DNA of 64,000 nt, from positions 11,408,001-11,472,000 of the forward strand of contig CM059622.1 of the NCBI GenBank assembly GCA_030435675.1, written 5' to 3'. The translations under genes were made by a program, and so were the position numbers. The stretch comes from Steinernema hermaphroditum (taxonomy: Eukaryota > Nematoda > Chromadorea > Rhabditida > Steinernematidae). Shown here one piece after another: positions 45,074 through 55,300 of the stretch (within the stretch, counting starts at the first letter, position 1; every line of letters starts with the position of its first letter). The notes below the pieces were generated by a model that searched no databases, was not told the DNA's origin, and saw nothing but the letters and a program-made list of their open reading frames with translations.

Positions 45074-46219
45074 TTAGCTAGCATGCTCGATGCCAGCTAC
45101 AACAGATACTGACACAGCTTTGCGTTGAAACACTCTCATAAATGACATCCTTATTGCCCTGAAATGGTTGTGGAGTCTGACAATGCGCGATCCTCTCATC
45201 TCTCACCGGTTGAATAGTAGATACAAAAGTGGATTTAACAGTCCCATTCCCTGACTGGCGAGCCCGAGTATAGCATACGCTGTGTCACTGGTGAAGAGTG
45301 CAAAGCCGAAATGCCACATGCATCGAATTGTTGACAGATAAAAGAATATGATCAAGCACTGCAACAGTAGCTTCATCTCGCAGGAGGACACACGGAAATG
45401 TGCAGAATAGACGTTCCTCTGTAATCGATACCATTAATTCCATTTTTTTATTCAAAGGCACCACTTGCCTTTACAATAATGATCGCAACGGTAGCAAGGC
45501 ACATTGCTAAAGTAGTAGTGAGGATTACCAAAATACCATAGAGTTGTATGTGCTCATTCATGGACGATAACGGTCCTGCATTAAACGAATAACTGGCTGA
45601 GCGCAAGTTAAACACAAGTCGTAGGTCCGGAATGAAATGAAGCCCGAAAACAAAGGCTACAATGATCCACGTCACGGAGATCAAGCAGTTAAACAGCTTC
45701 TTCTCTGGAATCATTTGAAAGTCGCTAAAGACGAGGAACCGATCAAGTGAAAGGTGAAACGTGAACAACACTATTCCAATCCAGCCGGCGGTTAGGAGGC
45801 ATCCTCCGATCTGTGATAAGGTCCCCATTTACATTCTCGATGATCGCATACCTCTTCAACGAACATATTGATCTTCGTTTGAAATATGGACATCACACCG
45901 ACAATAAGATACCCAAGAGTTAGTGCAACCTCGCAGACGCCCATGTGCATCATTACTCTGTAGGCCACCATCTTTCGGAACTCTTTCGTTGTTACAAGTA
46001 TCTGAAAAGTTGCTTCGAAATCTATTAGGTTGGGGAGTTGTGAGCAATGGTATAAAAGGAACAAGAGGCCAAAAAATGAACCACTTTTCCGACTCGAAAC
46101 CTGTCATTTTATACGATATGTTTATACATCCTTACCAGTAAAATTGTGAAATGAAATGGTATGATAATAAGAGATTGAACAACATAGCAGATCCCGACAG
46201 CAACGCTCTTTTCGACCAT
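45074..46219 (-). CDS. 7TM chemoreceptor (Srt/Srx-like), gene 5
   Basis: Predicted chemoreceptor of 290 residues on the minus strand. Exons: 46219-46136, 46001-45852, 45810-45469, 45418-45207, 45158-45074. Exon 1 is 84 nt (28 codons) and exon 2 is 150 nt, lengths seen in other receptors of the window. TM3 ends SLDRF, TM7 is LNPLLYLLFNR, and the last intron follows in phase 2. The third intron has a GC donor in perfect context (AAG|GCAAGT); without splicing the frame stops after GAFE. The start is chosen at 46219 because it gives the conserved 28-codon first exon; the frame is open upstream but has no ATG. Confidence 0.83.
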
Positions 46220-46846
46220 ACGGTAGCTGTTCCTAAAACGGGAGAGTATGAAAGCGTTGTAAACGTTGAGTATTGCTTTTGAAGCATATTCAAACAAAAG
46301 TATGCCTGTAGGCGACGAATTGTAAGTACAAGCGGTGGGCACTACGTTTTAGACAAAATTCATCACCACTACCATTTACAAAGTGAAGACTGTGTAGGTG
46401 ATTACGCGCGTAGTTGATTGTACATGTTTTCAAAAGCAGTTCACTTTGTTACTTTTCGGGTACTAGAGTTCTTTCCAATGTGCCTAATGCATCAGCAACT
46501 GGAACTCTGGGACTCATTCGACTCAGCAGAGTGGTCGCACATATACGGTGGCGTATTTCGGTAATGACACGGTCTCGGAGCAAGAGTGGAATCCCATCGG
46601 CGGCACGATCTTCGGCGTTGCAGCTAGTTTTCAAACGGGTGCTGCTGAGAGTCTTCTTGTCAAGACGTCGAAAATCGACGTCTGTCCTCCATAGTCATGT
46701 CATCAGCAAAGCCCCAAAATTTATCCTTTTAGTCTATTGTGTCTCACCTGTCTGGCAGACTGCATGCCGCCCCTACAGCATGGGGGAACTCAATGATTTG
46801 CGCTCATTCCAGTGGAGTCCACCCTTCATCGACCGGTCGCTTCGCA
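46220..46846. other. Intergenic, leading into duplicated ORF unit
   Basis: No gene is seen apart from the start of the duplicated unit at about 46720. Confidence 0.35.
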
Positions 46847-46963
46847 ATGTTCCAGTTTCTCGTCATCACCTACTTTGTCTATCGGATCTACCAACTCGCG
46901 CTGCTCCTGGACGCTGGTGAGCGCGCCGTTTCGGCTTCTGACTCCCATGCTGAGAAGAGCTAA
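46847..46963 (+). CDS. Duplicated 38-residue ORF, copy 2
   Basis: Second copy of the frame at 44728-44844, same length, same start and stop positions relative to the repeat, differing at two residues. The duplicated unit, including CACCTGTCTGGCAGAC upstream and a TGTACGTATATTGTGGTAG stretch downstream, brackets receptor gene 5. It could be a real peptide or simply the frame of a repeat. Confidence 0.4.
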   Translation: MFQFLVITYFVYRIYQLALLLDAGERAVSASDSHAEKS

Positions 46964-47086
46964 CGAGAACAACTCTTCAAGAGCTGATGCGATTTGTATT
47001 TGTACGTATATTGTGGTAGTAAATAGATAATGTCAAGGTTGTGACTGGTTTTCTACCCATGTTATGTAACAAATGGGCCGCACAAA

Positions 47087-47344
47087 TCAACATGGACGTG
47101 TTGGTGTTGGAGTTGGCGCTATGACGATGGGTGGACCGCAAGTAGGGCATTTACAAGGAGGACAACGGAGCAGCATTGGTGCAACATCTCGCTTCTTTCT
47201 TCCGATGGGACAAGTGCAGAAACATTTGGGGCACATAACCATACTTGTTACAGTTGTGAAGACAAGAAACTTAAAAAGAGATTATCACTTCATGGAGACA
47301 GATAGACTCACCAGAAGAATAACCACGGCAACATTGAGCTTCAT
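47087..47344 (-). CDS. Cys-rich secreted peptide, CxxCxC family, member A
   Basis: Two exons on the minus strand, 47344-47312 (11 codons) and 47269-47087, encode 71 residues. A 42-nt phase-0 intron (GTGAGT...TTTTTAAG) splits the signal peptide, MKLNVAVVILL + FLVFTTVTS. The mature peptide has a first cysteine block MCPKCFCTCP, a tetrabasic RKKR likely cleaved by a furin-like protease, a second block CPPCKCPTC, and a Thr/Pro tail ending in Cys. No known family was recognised. Paralogues lie at 47738 (divergent neighbour), 49283 and 58434. The function is unknown; a disulfide-rich signalling or defence peptide is one reading. Confidence 0.75.
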
Positions 47345-47737
47345 CGTTCACTTTGATTTCATTCAACACGATTGCGCTTATAAATAGACGAGGTCGAAAA
47401 TTGCGAAAGGATTCCAACGAATATGTAAATATTTTCCCCATCATTGGGATTAAGATCGCATGTCGCAGCGTTCGAAGCACATCAACGAGAACGTGCCTTC
47501 GGCTTCGTTCTCTCCAAGACGGATGCTCTTACTTGCCGTTACACCGAGATGTTTCTGATTGACATAATCTCTTCAAGTTGGAATAAGAGAAACGTTGCAG
47601 ATTGTGATTAGGGAGACATTGTACTAAACAATATAAACATATGTGTGTTTACACCGAAAATAAAAAAGAGGGTTAAGCATTAAATCTCGATGTTTTCGAT
47701 TCCACGGAATTTCATTTCAAATCCATTCTCTGCAACA
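47345..47737. promoter_or_regulatory. Shared divergent upstream region of members A and D
   Basis: 393 bp separate the start codons of two divergently transcribed family members, so this is a candidate bidirectional promoter. No strong TATA box is visible. Confidence 0.4.
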
Positions 47738-47967
47738 ATGTTTCGCGCCATCACCATCATCTTCGTCTTTGCCGTATCGTCAGAATCAATGTAACGTCGT
47801 TAATTTCGCGAATTTAGATCTTGGCGCCAACCAACCATGCTTTCCCATTCTGCGTCCCTTGCGAATGTTCAATTCTGATCAAACGTGCAGTTGTGAAGCG
47901 AGATATTATTCCCATTCCAAATGTGTGCTGGCCCTGTGATTGTGACTCAGGACCGATATGGGTGTAA
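47738..47967 (+). CDS. Cys-rich secreted peptide, CxxCxC family, member D
   Basis: Exons 47738-47773 (12 codons) and 47818-47967 encode 61 residues. The 44-nt phase-0 intron (GTATCG...AATTTAG) splits the signal peptide: MFRAITIIFVFA + ILAPTNHA. The mature peptide has FCVPCECS, then two dibasic sites (IKR, VKR), then CWPCDCD near the C-terminus. This repeats the family plan of two CxPCxC-type blocks separated by a dibasic processing site. It lies head to head with member A. The frame, splice sites and plan all agree with the paralogues. The function is unknown. Confidence 0.72.
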
Positions 47968-48523
47968 CCATATTTGCTTCAATTGGCAAACTGCTCGCAC
48001 CGTTCCCATATGTACTGGGTGTCGACATGATACACATATTTGTAATCACTGCTCTTTTTGCTTGTATCATATTGATAAACAAGAAGGCATGCATCATGCT
48101 TCACGACAATAGTCGACCAACTGTTGTTTAGATCCTGTTGGTGATCGCGTTATTTATCCCAAGAACAGCTAGAATACATACATCGCTACCACTGCATATC
48201 GAGTTTATAAACGTGGAAAAACATCAGTCGTTCTGAAAGCCCCCGTAGCGGCATATCGTACCACCTAATCGACATAAGAAGTTGAATCTTATTTTGCAGA
48301 CTTTGCTGACTTCCACAATTGTCCCCAGTATATGTTGCGACCGAGTGGTGGTCGTCGTAGCTTGGCTCAGAGTTGTTGGTTTACCCTCGGAATTTTTGGT
48401 TTGGCGAGGCAACGCGGACGATCGGGCAATGGTGAAGGGCTTCTTGGCCGGGTGTATGGAGCTACGACTCCGTGACGTTCCATGCTTTCTGGGAATCTGG
48501 CGATCATTGTGGTTAACGCGAAA

Positions 48524-48594
48524 GGCCAAGAACGATCGCTCACTCAACTCATTCGGCGAACCTGAAACAGAGCGATAGGGCGACCAATTGCTGG
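48524..48594. repeat. Dispersed repeat R1, copy b
   Basis: Shares CGCTCACTCAACTCATTCGG and flanking bases with copies at 15477, 56093 and 63147. Confidence 0.55.
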
Positions 48595-48704
48595 TGATAA
48601 AAAGATGAAAGAAAAATGAAAGACCCGAATCTGATCGGCAGAAGAGTGAATTCTGGAATAGTGGAAGCATATGTGTTATCAAGAACATGAACTAAAGGAA
48701 AGCA

Positions 48705-49116
48705 GGCTCTATTAGCGAATAGCGGCCAAAAGTATTTTTTGAAAGCCAAAAGTCGGAATAGCGGCCAAAAGTATTTTTGGTTGGTGAGGTTCGCCTTTTT
48801 GAGGTGCGCGATAGCGGACACGCTTCTGCCAATAATTCGAGATAACTGTGCGCGTGGAACCATCGTCACATCGGACGGTTGGGCTGCCTATGGAAAAATA
48901 TAGGAGCTGGAGATGGAATACACCCGCCGATGGGTTAACCATCGGATAAACTTTGTAAATCCAAAGGATAGGACAGTCTACACACAGGGGATAGAAGCCA
49001 CTTGGGGTGCTATAAAATCAGACAAAAATTGAAAATTGTGATAAAATACTTTTGGCTTTCAAAAAATACTTTTGGCCGTCCAAAAATAGTTTTGGCCGCT
49101 ATTCGCTACTAGAGCC
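48705..49116. mobile_element. Merlin-type DNA transposon relic
   Basis: Ends are inverted: GGCTCTATTAGCGAATAGCG at the left matches the complement of the right end with one change. Eight-base duplications flank the element (GGAAAGCA at 48697-48704, GGAAAGAA at 49117-49124; 7 of 8 match), the size expected of Merlin. Inside, on the plus strand from about 48829, a reading frame broken by one TAG gives [23 protein letters not shown], then [15 protein letters not shown], the C-terminal part of an ISXO2/IS1595-like (Merlin) transposase. The N-terminal part is missing, so the element is dead but shows its origin. Confidence 0.85.
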
Positions 49117-49282
49117 GGAAAGAATGCCTGCACAATACTATCCATATGCGACTTCCACGATCCCACTACGTGCCATCAACAACCATCAACGCTTATCATC
49201 ATAAATATTCATTTATGCGTCGTTTTTCTCATTTGAACACTCCCCTCTGTTCATTCACAGCGACAACATATTCGAAAGGATC

Positions 49283-49486
49283 ATGTTCGCAAAGCTGCTA
49301 GTTGTTCTTCTTATTCTTCTAGTGAGTTTTGTTCGATTACAGTTGGTATGTTGTCAAGCGTTGCAGGCCGAGATACTGCTCACGTCTGCTGCTCCTTGCG
49401 CCTGCATTGACTGTCCGTGCGCCAAACGGTTTTCATCTCGTTTTGTTTTCAAGTCAAAAGGCGACTACCGTTACTATCCTCGGTGA
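49283..49486 (+). CDS. Cys-rich secreted peptide, CxxCxC family, member C
   Basis: The family model has exons 49283-49321 (13 codons) and 49367-49486, 52 residues. The 45-nt intron (GTGAGT...TTGCAG) is in phase 0 and again splits the signal peptide (MFAKLLVVLLILL + AEILLTSAA). It is a multiple of three without a stop, so an unspliced reading of 67 residues is also open. The mature peptide has one cysteine block, PCACIDCPC, followed directly by AKR. The second cysteine block of the paralogues is absent; the tail is basic and aromatic (GDYRYYPR). It is the most diverged member. Confidence 0.65.
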   Translation: MFAKLLVVLLILLVSFVRLQLVCCQALQAEILLTSAAPCACIDCPCAKRFSSRFVFKSKGDYRYYPR

Positions 49487-50008
49487 TGCTATTGTCTGCG
49501 TTGGACAACCGGAATTGCAAAGATTCCGGATCACGCATTCGAATCTTTATTGTGAATACTAATTTTATGGATGATGAATGTGATGTGACTAACTAAGACT
49601 GGTTTCTTCTCTGATAGGTGTGGCGGTGCCACAGGCGATTAACTCTCAGGACAATGCGAAGATTTCGGGAGACTGTTGTAGTCGAGACAGGTCATCGTAG
49701 TATGGGTTTGTGGGCAACAAGATGCAAGATTTGACAGCAGGAAGTGGTGGCGGTGAACTTTTGAGCAGACTTCCACACAACTTCTTTTGTGACCTTTTTG
49801 TTTGCGTTCTCCAAATTTCCATTCCTACGCTTTACTCAAGAAGGACAAAGCTCCCTCATTCTATGTCTCCCTGTAGTTCTTATCCGACGTCAAGACCAAT
49901 TGTTCCCTTTAGTCATCGTCCTTTTCACGTCTCCCTCACAGATTTATGCTTTGTGGCAATTCCAATTTTCCCACATAATAGCTTTTCGGAATTCATTTCA
50001 TCTACTAT
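49487..50008. other. Upstream region of receptor gene 6
   Basis: A 112-codon frame at 49710-50048 overlaps the start of the next gene in another frame and is probably fortuitous. Nothing else is seen. Confidence 0.35.
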
Positions 50009-51017
50009 ATGGACGTCAACAGTTTGTATAAGGGTTTGCCCTACATAATAATTCCGACTCTCGTCGCGCCCATCCATCTCAGGATTCTTTGTGTAAGTCT
50101 TTATTTGCTCTCAACTCTTATCCCATCTTCATTTAGGTACTACTGAGATACGAGGAGTATAGGAAGATGCAGTGCTATAAGATAATGACTCACATCGAAG
50201 TTTTCGACTGTTTGATCATACCGTATTATATTTGCCAGGGCTTGTCGACCATTCTGAAGAGTCAACTAACGGGGCTCACTGTTTTCTTTGGCTCTATAAA
50301 CGCCAGCCTGCTCACATGTATCGTTTGTATGGACATGGTCCTAGCACTGAATAGGCTGAAGGTACTTTGCGATGTAAAGTATCCGACAGCAATCGATAAG
50401 GTGAGGTTCATGAACAGAACTGCTCTAAACGAGATGCAGGTTCTACAGATCACAATATGGCTGAGTGGTGCCGTTTCCTTTGGCATTACGCTACTTCCTT
50501 TCGCCGGCTTCAAACTATCGGAAGATGAGTTCGAACTCCGTGCGGACCTCAACCGACCTTGGACAAAGTACAACGGAATCTACCTCTCCTTCGTCCCCAT
50601 ATTCTGCTCGCTGATCACCTTCTTCATCTACCTTTTTGTATGTGCTGTTCTCGCCTACAAAAGAATCAGAGTAGGAAGGATTAACACAAACGCAGCGGAA
50701 CTACGACTTCTATTTCAAGCCACTCTGCGCTTCGTTGGTGACAGCGGCGTCGAAGTAATTATGTTTATCATGGTCAATCTCACCCCGGGGCACACGACAT
50801 CCTTTTATCTTCGCATGTTTCATTACATGGCATTGCTGAACTTCGTATGTGTTCCACCGCTGGTGTTTTTAATCCTAAACAGGTAGGTTCACGTTTCAAA
50901 ATCGGCGTACATTATGGATATTTTTATAGATCCATTAGAGAACGAGTTCTTGGTTTCAATATGTATCAAATCGGTTCAACTGTGCAAGTATTACAGGTAG
51001 AGAGAATGAGGACGTAG
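50009..51017 (+). CDS. 7TM chemoreceptor (Srt/Srx-like), gene 6
   Basis: Predicted chemoreceptor of 292 residues. Exons: 50009-50092, 50137-50400, 50440-50882, 50930-51017. Exon 1 is 28 codons, ending HLRILC. Exon 2 has CYKIMTHIEVFD and ends VKYPTAIDK. The second intron is only 39 nt (GTGAGG...GATGCAG), a multiple of three with no stop; the paralogue at 56565 has an unambiguous intron with stops at the same place, and exon lengths 264 and 443 nt are identical in both, so it is taken as real. TM3 ends ALNRL; TM7 ends PPLVFLILNR, followed by a phase-2 intron and SIRERVLGF. Intact. Confidence 0.85.
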
Positions 51018-51288
51018 ACTTACGGGCAGATATGTATCAGGGTCACTGTGAAATAAATGCGTCCTTCGAAAACGAGTGACTGAGAACCGCACTATAAGCA
51101 CACAAACGTGGAAAAGGGAGAGTGAACTTCCTTTTCGTCGAGAAAGGGATGCGCTAAGCAATTGCTCCTCCCACAACTGCGAAGCAACCACGATGAACCA
51201 TTACTAAGAGTATGGCAAGAAAGGACCTCTCGTTTTTTTGGTATTTTCATTCACTTTGCACTTCCACATTACTCTTGTTCAACAAGTA

Positions 51289-52613
51289 CAGGGTGGCGCA
51301 TAAATACTGTAAGTGGGTCAAACTTTTCAATTTGTCCTGCTTTTTCGGCATTTTAGACCACTTCTGTTGTTATATTCGTGTTCCTCGTTCTTTTTTGATC
51401 TAGGATTACTGTTTCCCCTGTTATTTTTCTCCTTGCCCCTTCGACAAAATGGTGTCCCAAAATGACCGTTTTGCTACCATCGCTGATTAAAAGTGTGGAA
51501 TGCCGATTCCGGAAATTGAAAAGTTAAGGAAATTCCATTTTTTTCAAGTCCAGAGTTTTGTCGAACACTTTCAAGAGACAGGAGGAATCACTGTTTGCCA
51601 AATAAGTGGAAGACCGAGAACAGTCCAAAACAGCAAGGACCACAGAAGCCATTTGGAACAAGATCAAGCAGAATCTGGTCATATCCATAAGAAAACTGGT
51701 CGAATAACAGGGAGTCATTGAGGGATCGCAGAGAAAATTTGTGAAAAGAAAATCGCGGACTCGACTCCTACAAGATGACATACAGCTAGCTCTTGGACGA
51801 TCAAAATGAAAGCCGTAAGACAGGACAAGTGTCGGAAGATAAAGGTCGAAGTCCGCGGAGGGAGCATCCAGAAAATCCTGTTCTCGGATGAGAAGATTTT
51901 CATCGTTGATCCGGTGCGAAACACCCGGGATCACTGTGAACGTCTTCCGAAAGGCTCTCCCCGCAACGTCACCATCGAAAAGAGCCATTTCCCAAAGTCC
52001 ATCATGGTTTGGGCCGGGGTTTCTGGACTTGGGAACGTAGAGCTCGTTTTCTTCGACGCCAATGAAAAAAAAGGTGACCTGCCATGGCGAGAACTGCCGA
52101 AACCTGTTTCTGAACGGCGTGGTGAAATCCTGGGCCCTAGATCTGTCCCTCGACACCGCATGGACGTTTCAGCATGACTGGACGCCTGGCCATGGAGGCA
52201 AGAATACCCTTGTCTCGTCACAGCCAACCATGTGAAGGAAGGATGTTGGGTCAAGAGGAAAGATGTTTGGCTGCAGAACTCTCCGGTCCTCAACCCTCTC
52301 GACTTCGCTGTTTGGTCAGTCCTAGAGACAAACGTATGCGCTACAAGCCACGATAGTGTGAATTCCCTGGAGCGCTCTCTGAAGACCGCTTGGAAGGAAA
52401 TCATGCCAAAAGTCACCGCGGGAATCCTGAAGAATTTCCAGAATCGTCTGAACGCCTTAATCAAACTGTCAAGGAGGGCATTTCGAACAGAGTTCAAGTA
52501 TGTTGTACAGAATTTCCTCGCCAATCTTACAGTTATGAATTCATTTTGTTTCCTTGTCGTAAATGAAAAGTTATGAGCAGTTTTTCCACTTACAGTATTT
52601 ATGCGCCACCCTG
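51289..52613. mobile_element. Tc1/mariner-type transposon, 1,325 bp
   Basis: Inverted ends share 28 bp beginning CAGGGTGGCGCATAAATACT, flanked by TA at 51287-51288 and 52614-52615. Length is that of a full mariner element. The transposase inside is broken (see 51806-52576), so it is not autonomous. Confidence 0.92.
51806..52576 (+). pseudogene. Defective mariner-type transposase
   Basis: Recognisable pieces in different frames: SDEKIF (first catalytic Asp), KSIMVWAGVSGLGN, WTFQHDWTPGH (second Asp region), and QNSPVLNPLDFAVWSVLE. The third catalytic Asp, normally in SPDLNP, is Val here. At least two frame changes are needed to connect the parts, and the N-terminal DNA-binding part (51440-51780) is also broken. 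Described only; not reconstructed. Confidence 0.85.
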
Positions 52614-53152
52614 TAAGAGATGCGCGCCAGAAAAATAACAGACTACGAAATGATTAGCTAAGGGAGCAAACCGCTATCGCCAAACGGGAGGCTCGATCCC
52701 AGAACCGAACTAAACCGCGACGCCCGTGCACGGCGCGACTCTTCTCCTACTAAGAACTCGGGTGTCCCTTTCAGCAAGCCCTTGTGTTCGCAAACTCTAA
52801 AGGATCTTGCTTCTTGGGAGTGAAACATAGGACCCCTGACGCCTATCCGATGAGCACAAGTGCTGAAATAACAACGGGACAAGAGGCAATAAACTGGCCT
52901 ATCTCACCCGGAGCACACGACAAAACAAATGTTCAACAATGGCAGCAACAAAGCGGTGGCGTCGTGGCGTGATTCTGGGTATTCAATCGAGTATAGACTA
53001 TTAGATTGAAAACGGTTCTCTTTTGCAATAGACTGATGTACCGGAAGTGTCTGATTGTCAGTGATTTTTGTTCTTTAACATTGTTGACCCACAATGGTGG
53101 CGATTGCGTCACTGAGACATTCTTTGAGCGAAAAAAAGTTGTGAGATATTGA
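52614..53152. other. Intergenic
   Basis: No gene. Some tRNA-like B-box sequence (GGCTCGATCCC near 52691) has no cloverleaf. Confidence 0.35.
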
Positions 53153-53438
53153 AAGGGTGATTTAGAGAAAATAATGTTGTTTTCATCCTCATTCAACATT
53201 GTCCGCTTCTCTTTTTCATCTATTCAAAACAACGAGAAGGATAGCAATTTCCTTCATTTACAAGTTTTGTGGCAAACCAAGAAGCAATGCGGAAGTAAAC
53301 CAACAACTGTGAGACAAATCGGAAAAAACTAATCAAAACACTTTTTGTTTTCGAATTGAACATTGTAGTTTTTTCAATTAGTTTCGAACAAGTTCCTATT
53401 CAAGCATCATTTTCTTAGCTGTGTATAAGTGATCGGAC
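53153..53438. repeat. Upstream module, copy 1
   Basis: About 286 bp closely matching 56234-56500. Longest shared stretches include AAAATAATGTTGTTTTCATC and ACACTTTTTGTTT. It lies about 0.8 kb before receptor gene 7, whereas copy 2 lies directly before receptor gene 8. It may be a duplicated promoter or a repeat. Confidence 0.75.
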
Positions 53439-53668
53439 TTTTTTTATTTTATGGACTTTTATTTTTAAGGACTTTTTTATGGACTTTTATTTATGGGTTT
53501 GTACCAAGAGGAGTGTTTTTTGCTGAAATTTCGCATTTCGCCTAGTTGGATGAATGGTCACTTCTGTGCGCGACCAAGAAAACTACACAGAGCTGCCGGT
53601 GATCGACAATCTATAGTCGTCTCCTCAGCATTCTCACAGTTCAGCGCTCCGGTAAGAAGTGTTTGAAA

Positions 53669-54100
53669 TCACAGATGGGTTCCATTTCTTTTCCGGGGGC
53701 GCTTCATATCCTTTGTCCTTCTGTCGTCTTCATTTAATAGAAGTCTCGAACTAGTGTTACTTTCCGCCTCTTCTTCATAGACTGAGTATGGTTTACGGAT
53801 CCATACTCTTTTCGCGTTGTTTCGTGCTGGAGTCTCGCGTTCCCCGTTTGTCTTAAAGCACGTTGACGTGTGATGTTTTCCTCCACTCCATCGACAACTA
53901 TACCTTCTGCTGCACAGTTCATGCAGTGGTACTCGTCTCACAGGATTCTTGCACGTTCCTGCTTGTCCGGTACAGTGACACACTGCGACATATCGTCTAG
54001 CTGGAGCTTTATTTGCGTCTTTGATGCTGTCTATCGTCACAGTGGTGAAACTCGTCTGTTTGTCTCGCTCAGTAGGGCTGTCGCGGTCGCACGGCGACAC
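53669..54100 (-). CDS. Uncharacterised ORF, possible exon
   Basis: 143-codon minus-strand frame with a cysteine-bearing stretch (VAVCHCTGQAGTC, HELCSRR) and a highly charged C-terminus (DMKRPRKRNGTHL). An overlapping frame reads YHCMNCAAEG in the same region, so a splice between the two frames is conceivable. There is no signal peptide, no domain and no paralogue in the window. It may be an exon or exon relic of a longer gene. Confidence 0.25.
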   Translation of the reverse strand: MSPCDRDSPTERDKQTSFTTVTIDSIKDANKAPARRYVAVCHCTGQAGTCKNPVRRVPLHELCSRRYSCRWSGGKHHTSTCFKTNGERETPARNNAKRVWIRKPYSVYEEEAESNTSSRLLLNEDDRRTKDMKRPRKRNGTHL

Positions 54101-54232
54101 ACATTGGATATAATGTACTCGCTCTCATTGTTTCTCATTCGCCTCGCGGATGTCTAATAATATTTAACGTTTTTCTTAAATACACACTCGACGAGAGACT
54201 CCCTTGTGGCCAACAAGACTTCTGTGGTCAAA

Positions 54233-55107
54233 ATGTCGACTTTCGCTGCTATCATGCTCACTTCAAATCTGCTTCTCACTGCGATTGGTTTCGTTATGTA
54301 TCTCCGCATTATTCAGGCTAGTACCTGTTGGTAGTTAAGATTCATATTCCGATTTAGATTTTTCTGAAGAAGTCGTACCGATCCCAAGAATGCTATTGCA
54401 TCATGATCCACATCGGCGTCGCACAGTGCCTTTTTGCTCCAGGCATGATCATCAACACTACGCGCGTTCTGACGGGAGCTAACTTCTGGATACTCCCTGA
54501 GATAACCACGAAGTTGTTTCCCTCAGAAAACCGAATGGAGGCTCTTATGAGCGTGGCCCTGGCCATGAATCGTCTCAAAGTCATGTGCGGACTTCGTTAT
54601 CCTTCCGCCATCCACACGGCCATCGTCGCCTTTGCGTGGGTGTTCGGCGTTGTCAACTACGGACTACTCTTCTCACCCTGGTATAACTTCTACATGTCAG
54701 ATCAGGACTATTTGTCCCACTACGATATGTCCAAACCGCTCACTCCCACGATGAAGACGATGGGAAGTGTGGTGATTATCTGCTGTTCGATTATACAACT
54801 TGTCCTCTACACTATCATAGTTGCCTACATTATCAGGATGCAAGGCAAACTGAGCAAAAAATTGCAATCCAGAAAAGAAATGAACATATTACTCTACGCC
54901 TGCGCCAGGTTTCTCTTCGATGTGGTGGCTGTATGCGCCGTATATGGCTACTTCCCCATTCCGGATACGGAATTCGGGCATATCTCGGTCCGGGAAGCAT
55001 ATAGTTTCAATAGGGTGGCCCTTCAGCCCATTTTGTATCTACTGTTGAATAGGTTTGCTCAGGTTTTTTTGCAATGTTTTCTCAAATGTCTCCATTGCCT
55101 GTTATAG
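54233..55107 (+). pseudogene. 7TM chemoreceptor gene 7, 3' end replaced
   Basis: Recent duplicate of receptor gene 1 (14422-15361). Exons 54233-54316 and 54358-55052 have the same lengths (84 and 695 nt) and nearly the same sequence, including the GC donor (CAG|GCTAGT) of the first intron. After the conserved LLNR and the second donor the sequence departs: the terminal exon of gene 1 is missing and sequence related to the MITE at 6019 begins at about 55080. Reading through gives a short new tail ending LKCLHCLL. Most of the receptor is intact through TM7, so it might still be expressed with a chimeric tail; the call of pseudogene rests on loss of the last exon. Confidence 0.65.
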
Positions 55108-55300
55108 TACGTAACCAATTGGAAACGGTGACGTTCACAGAACATGGCGATCCGACAAAGCTATCTTTCTAAGTTTAGCTTATGTTACCGAATAGTTCTC
55201 AAAAATCGGGATGCGAGTTAACTGTACTCAACAGCGCCGAATCAATTCCAGCCCATGAGTAAATATTGCTAACAGAAAGGGCTTTCACGGGGTGACCCAC
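55080..55300. mobile_element. MITE fragment at receptor 3' end
   Basis: Related to the right part of the MITE at 6019-6933: shared CCTGTTATAGTAC, GAACATGGCGATCCGA-like and GAGTAAATATTG stretches in the same order. Terminal repeats are not complete. Its left edge coincides with the point where the receptor copy departs from its paralogue. Confidence 0.6.

Noticed and set aside
48282..48578. 98-codon frame at 48.3 kb
   Set aside because: Overlaps repeat R1, lacks splice support and other copies of the repeat do not keep the frame.
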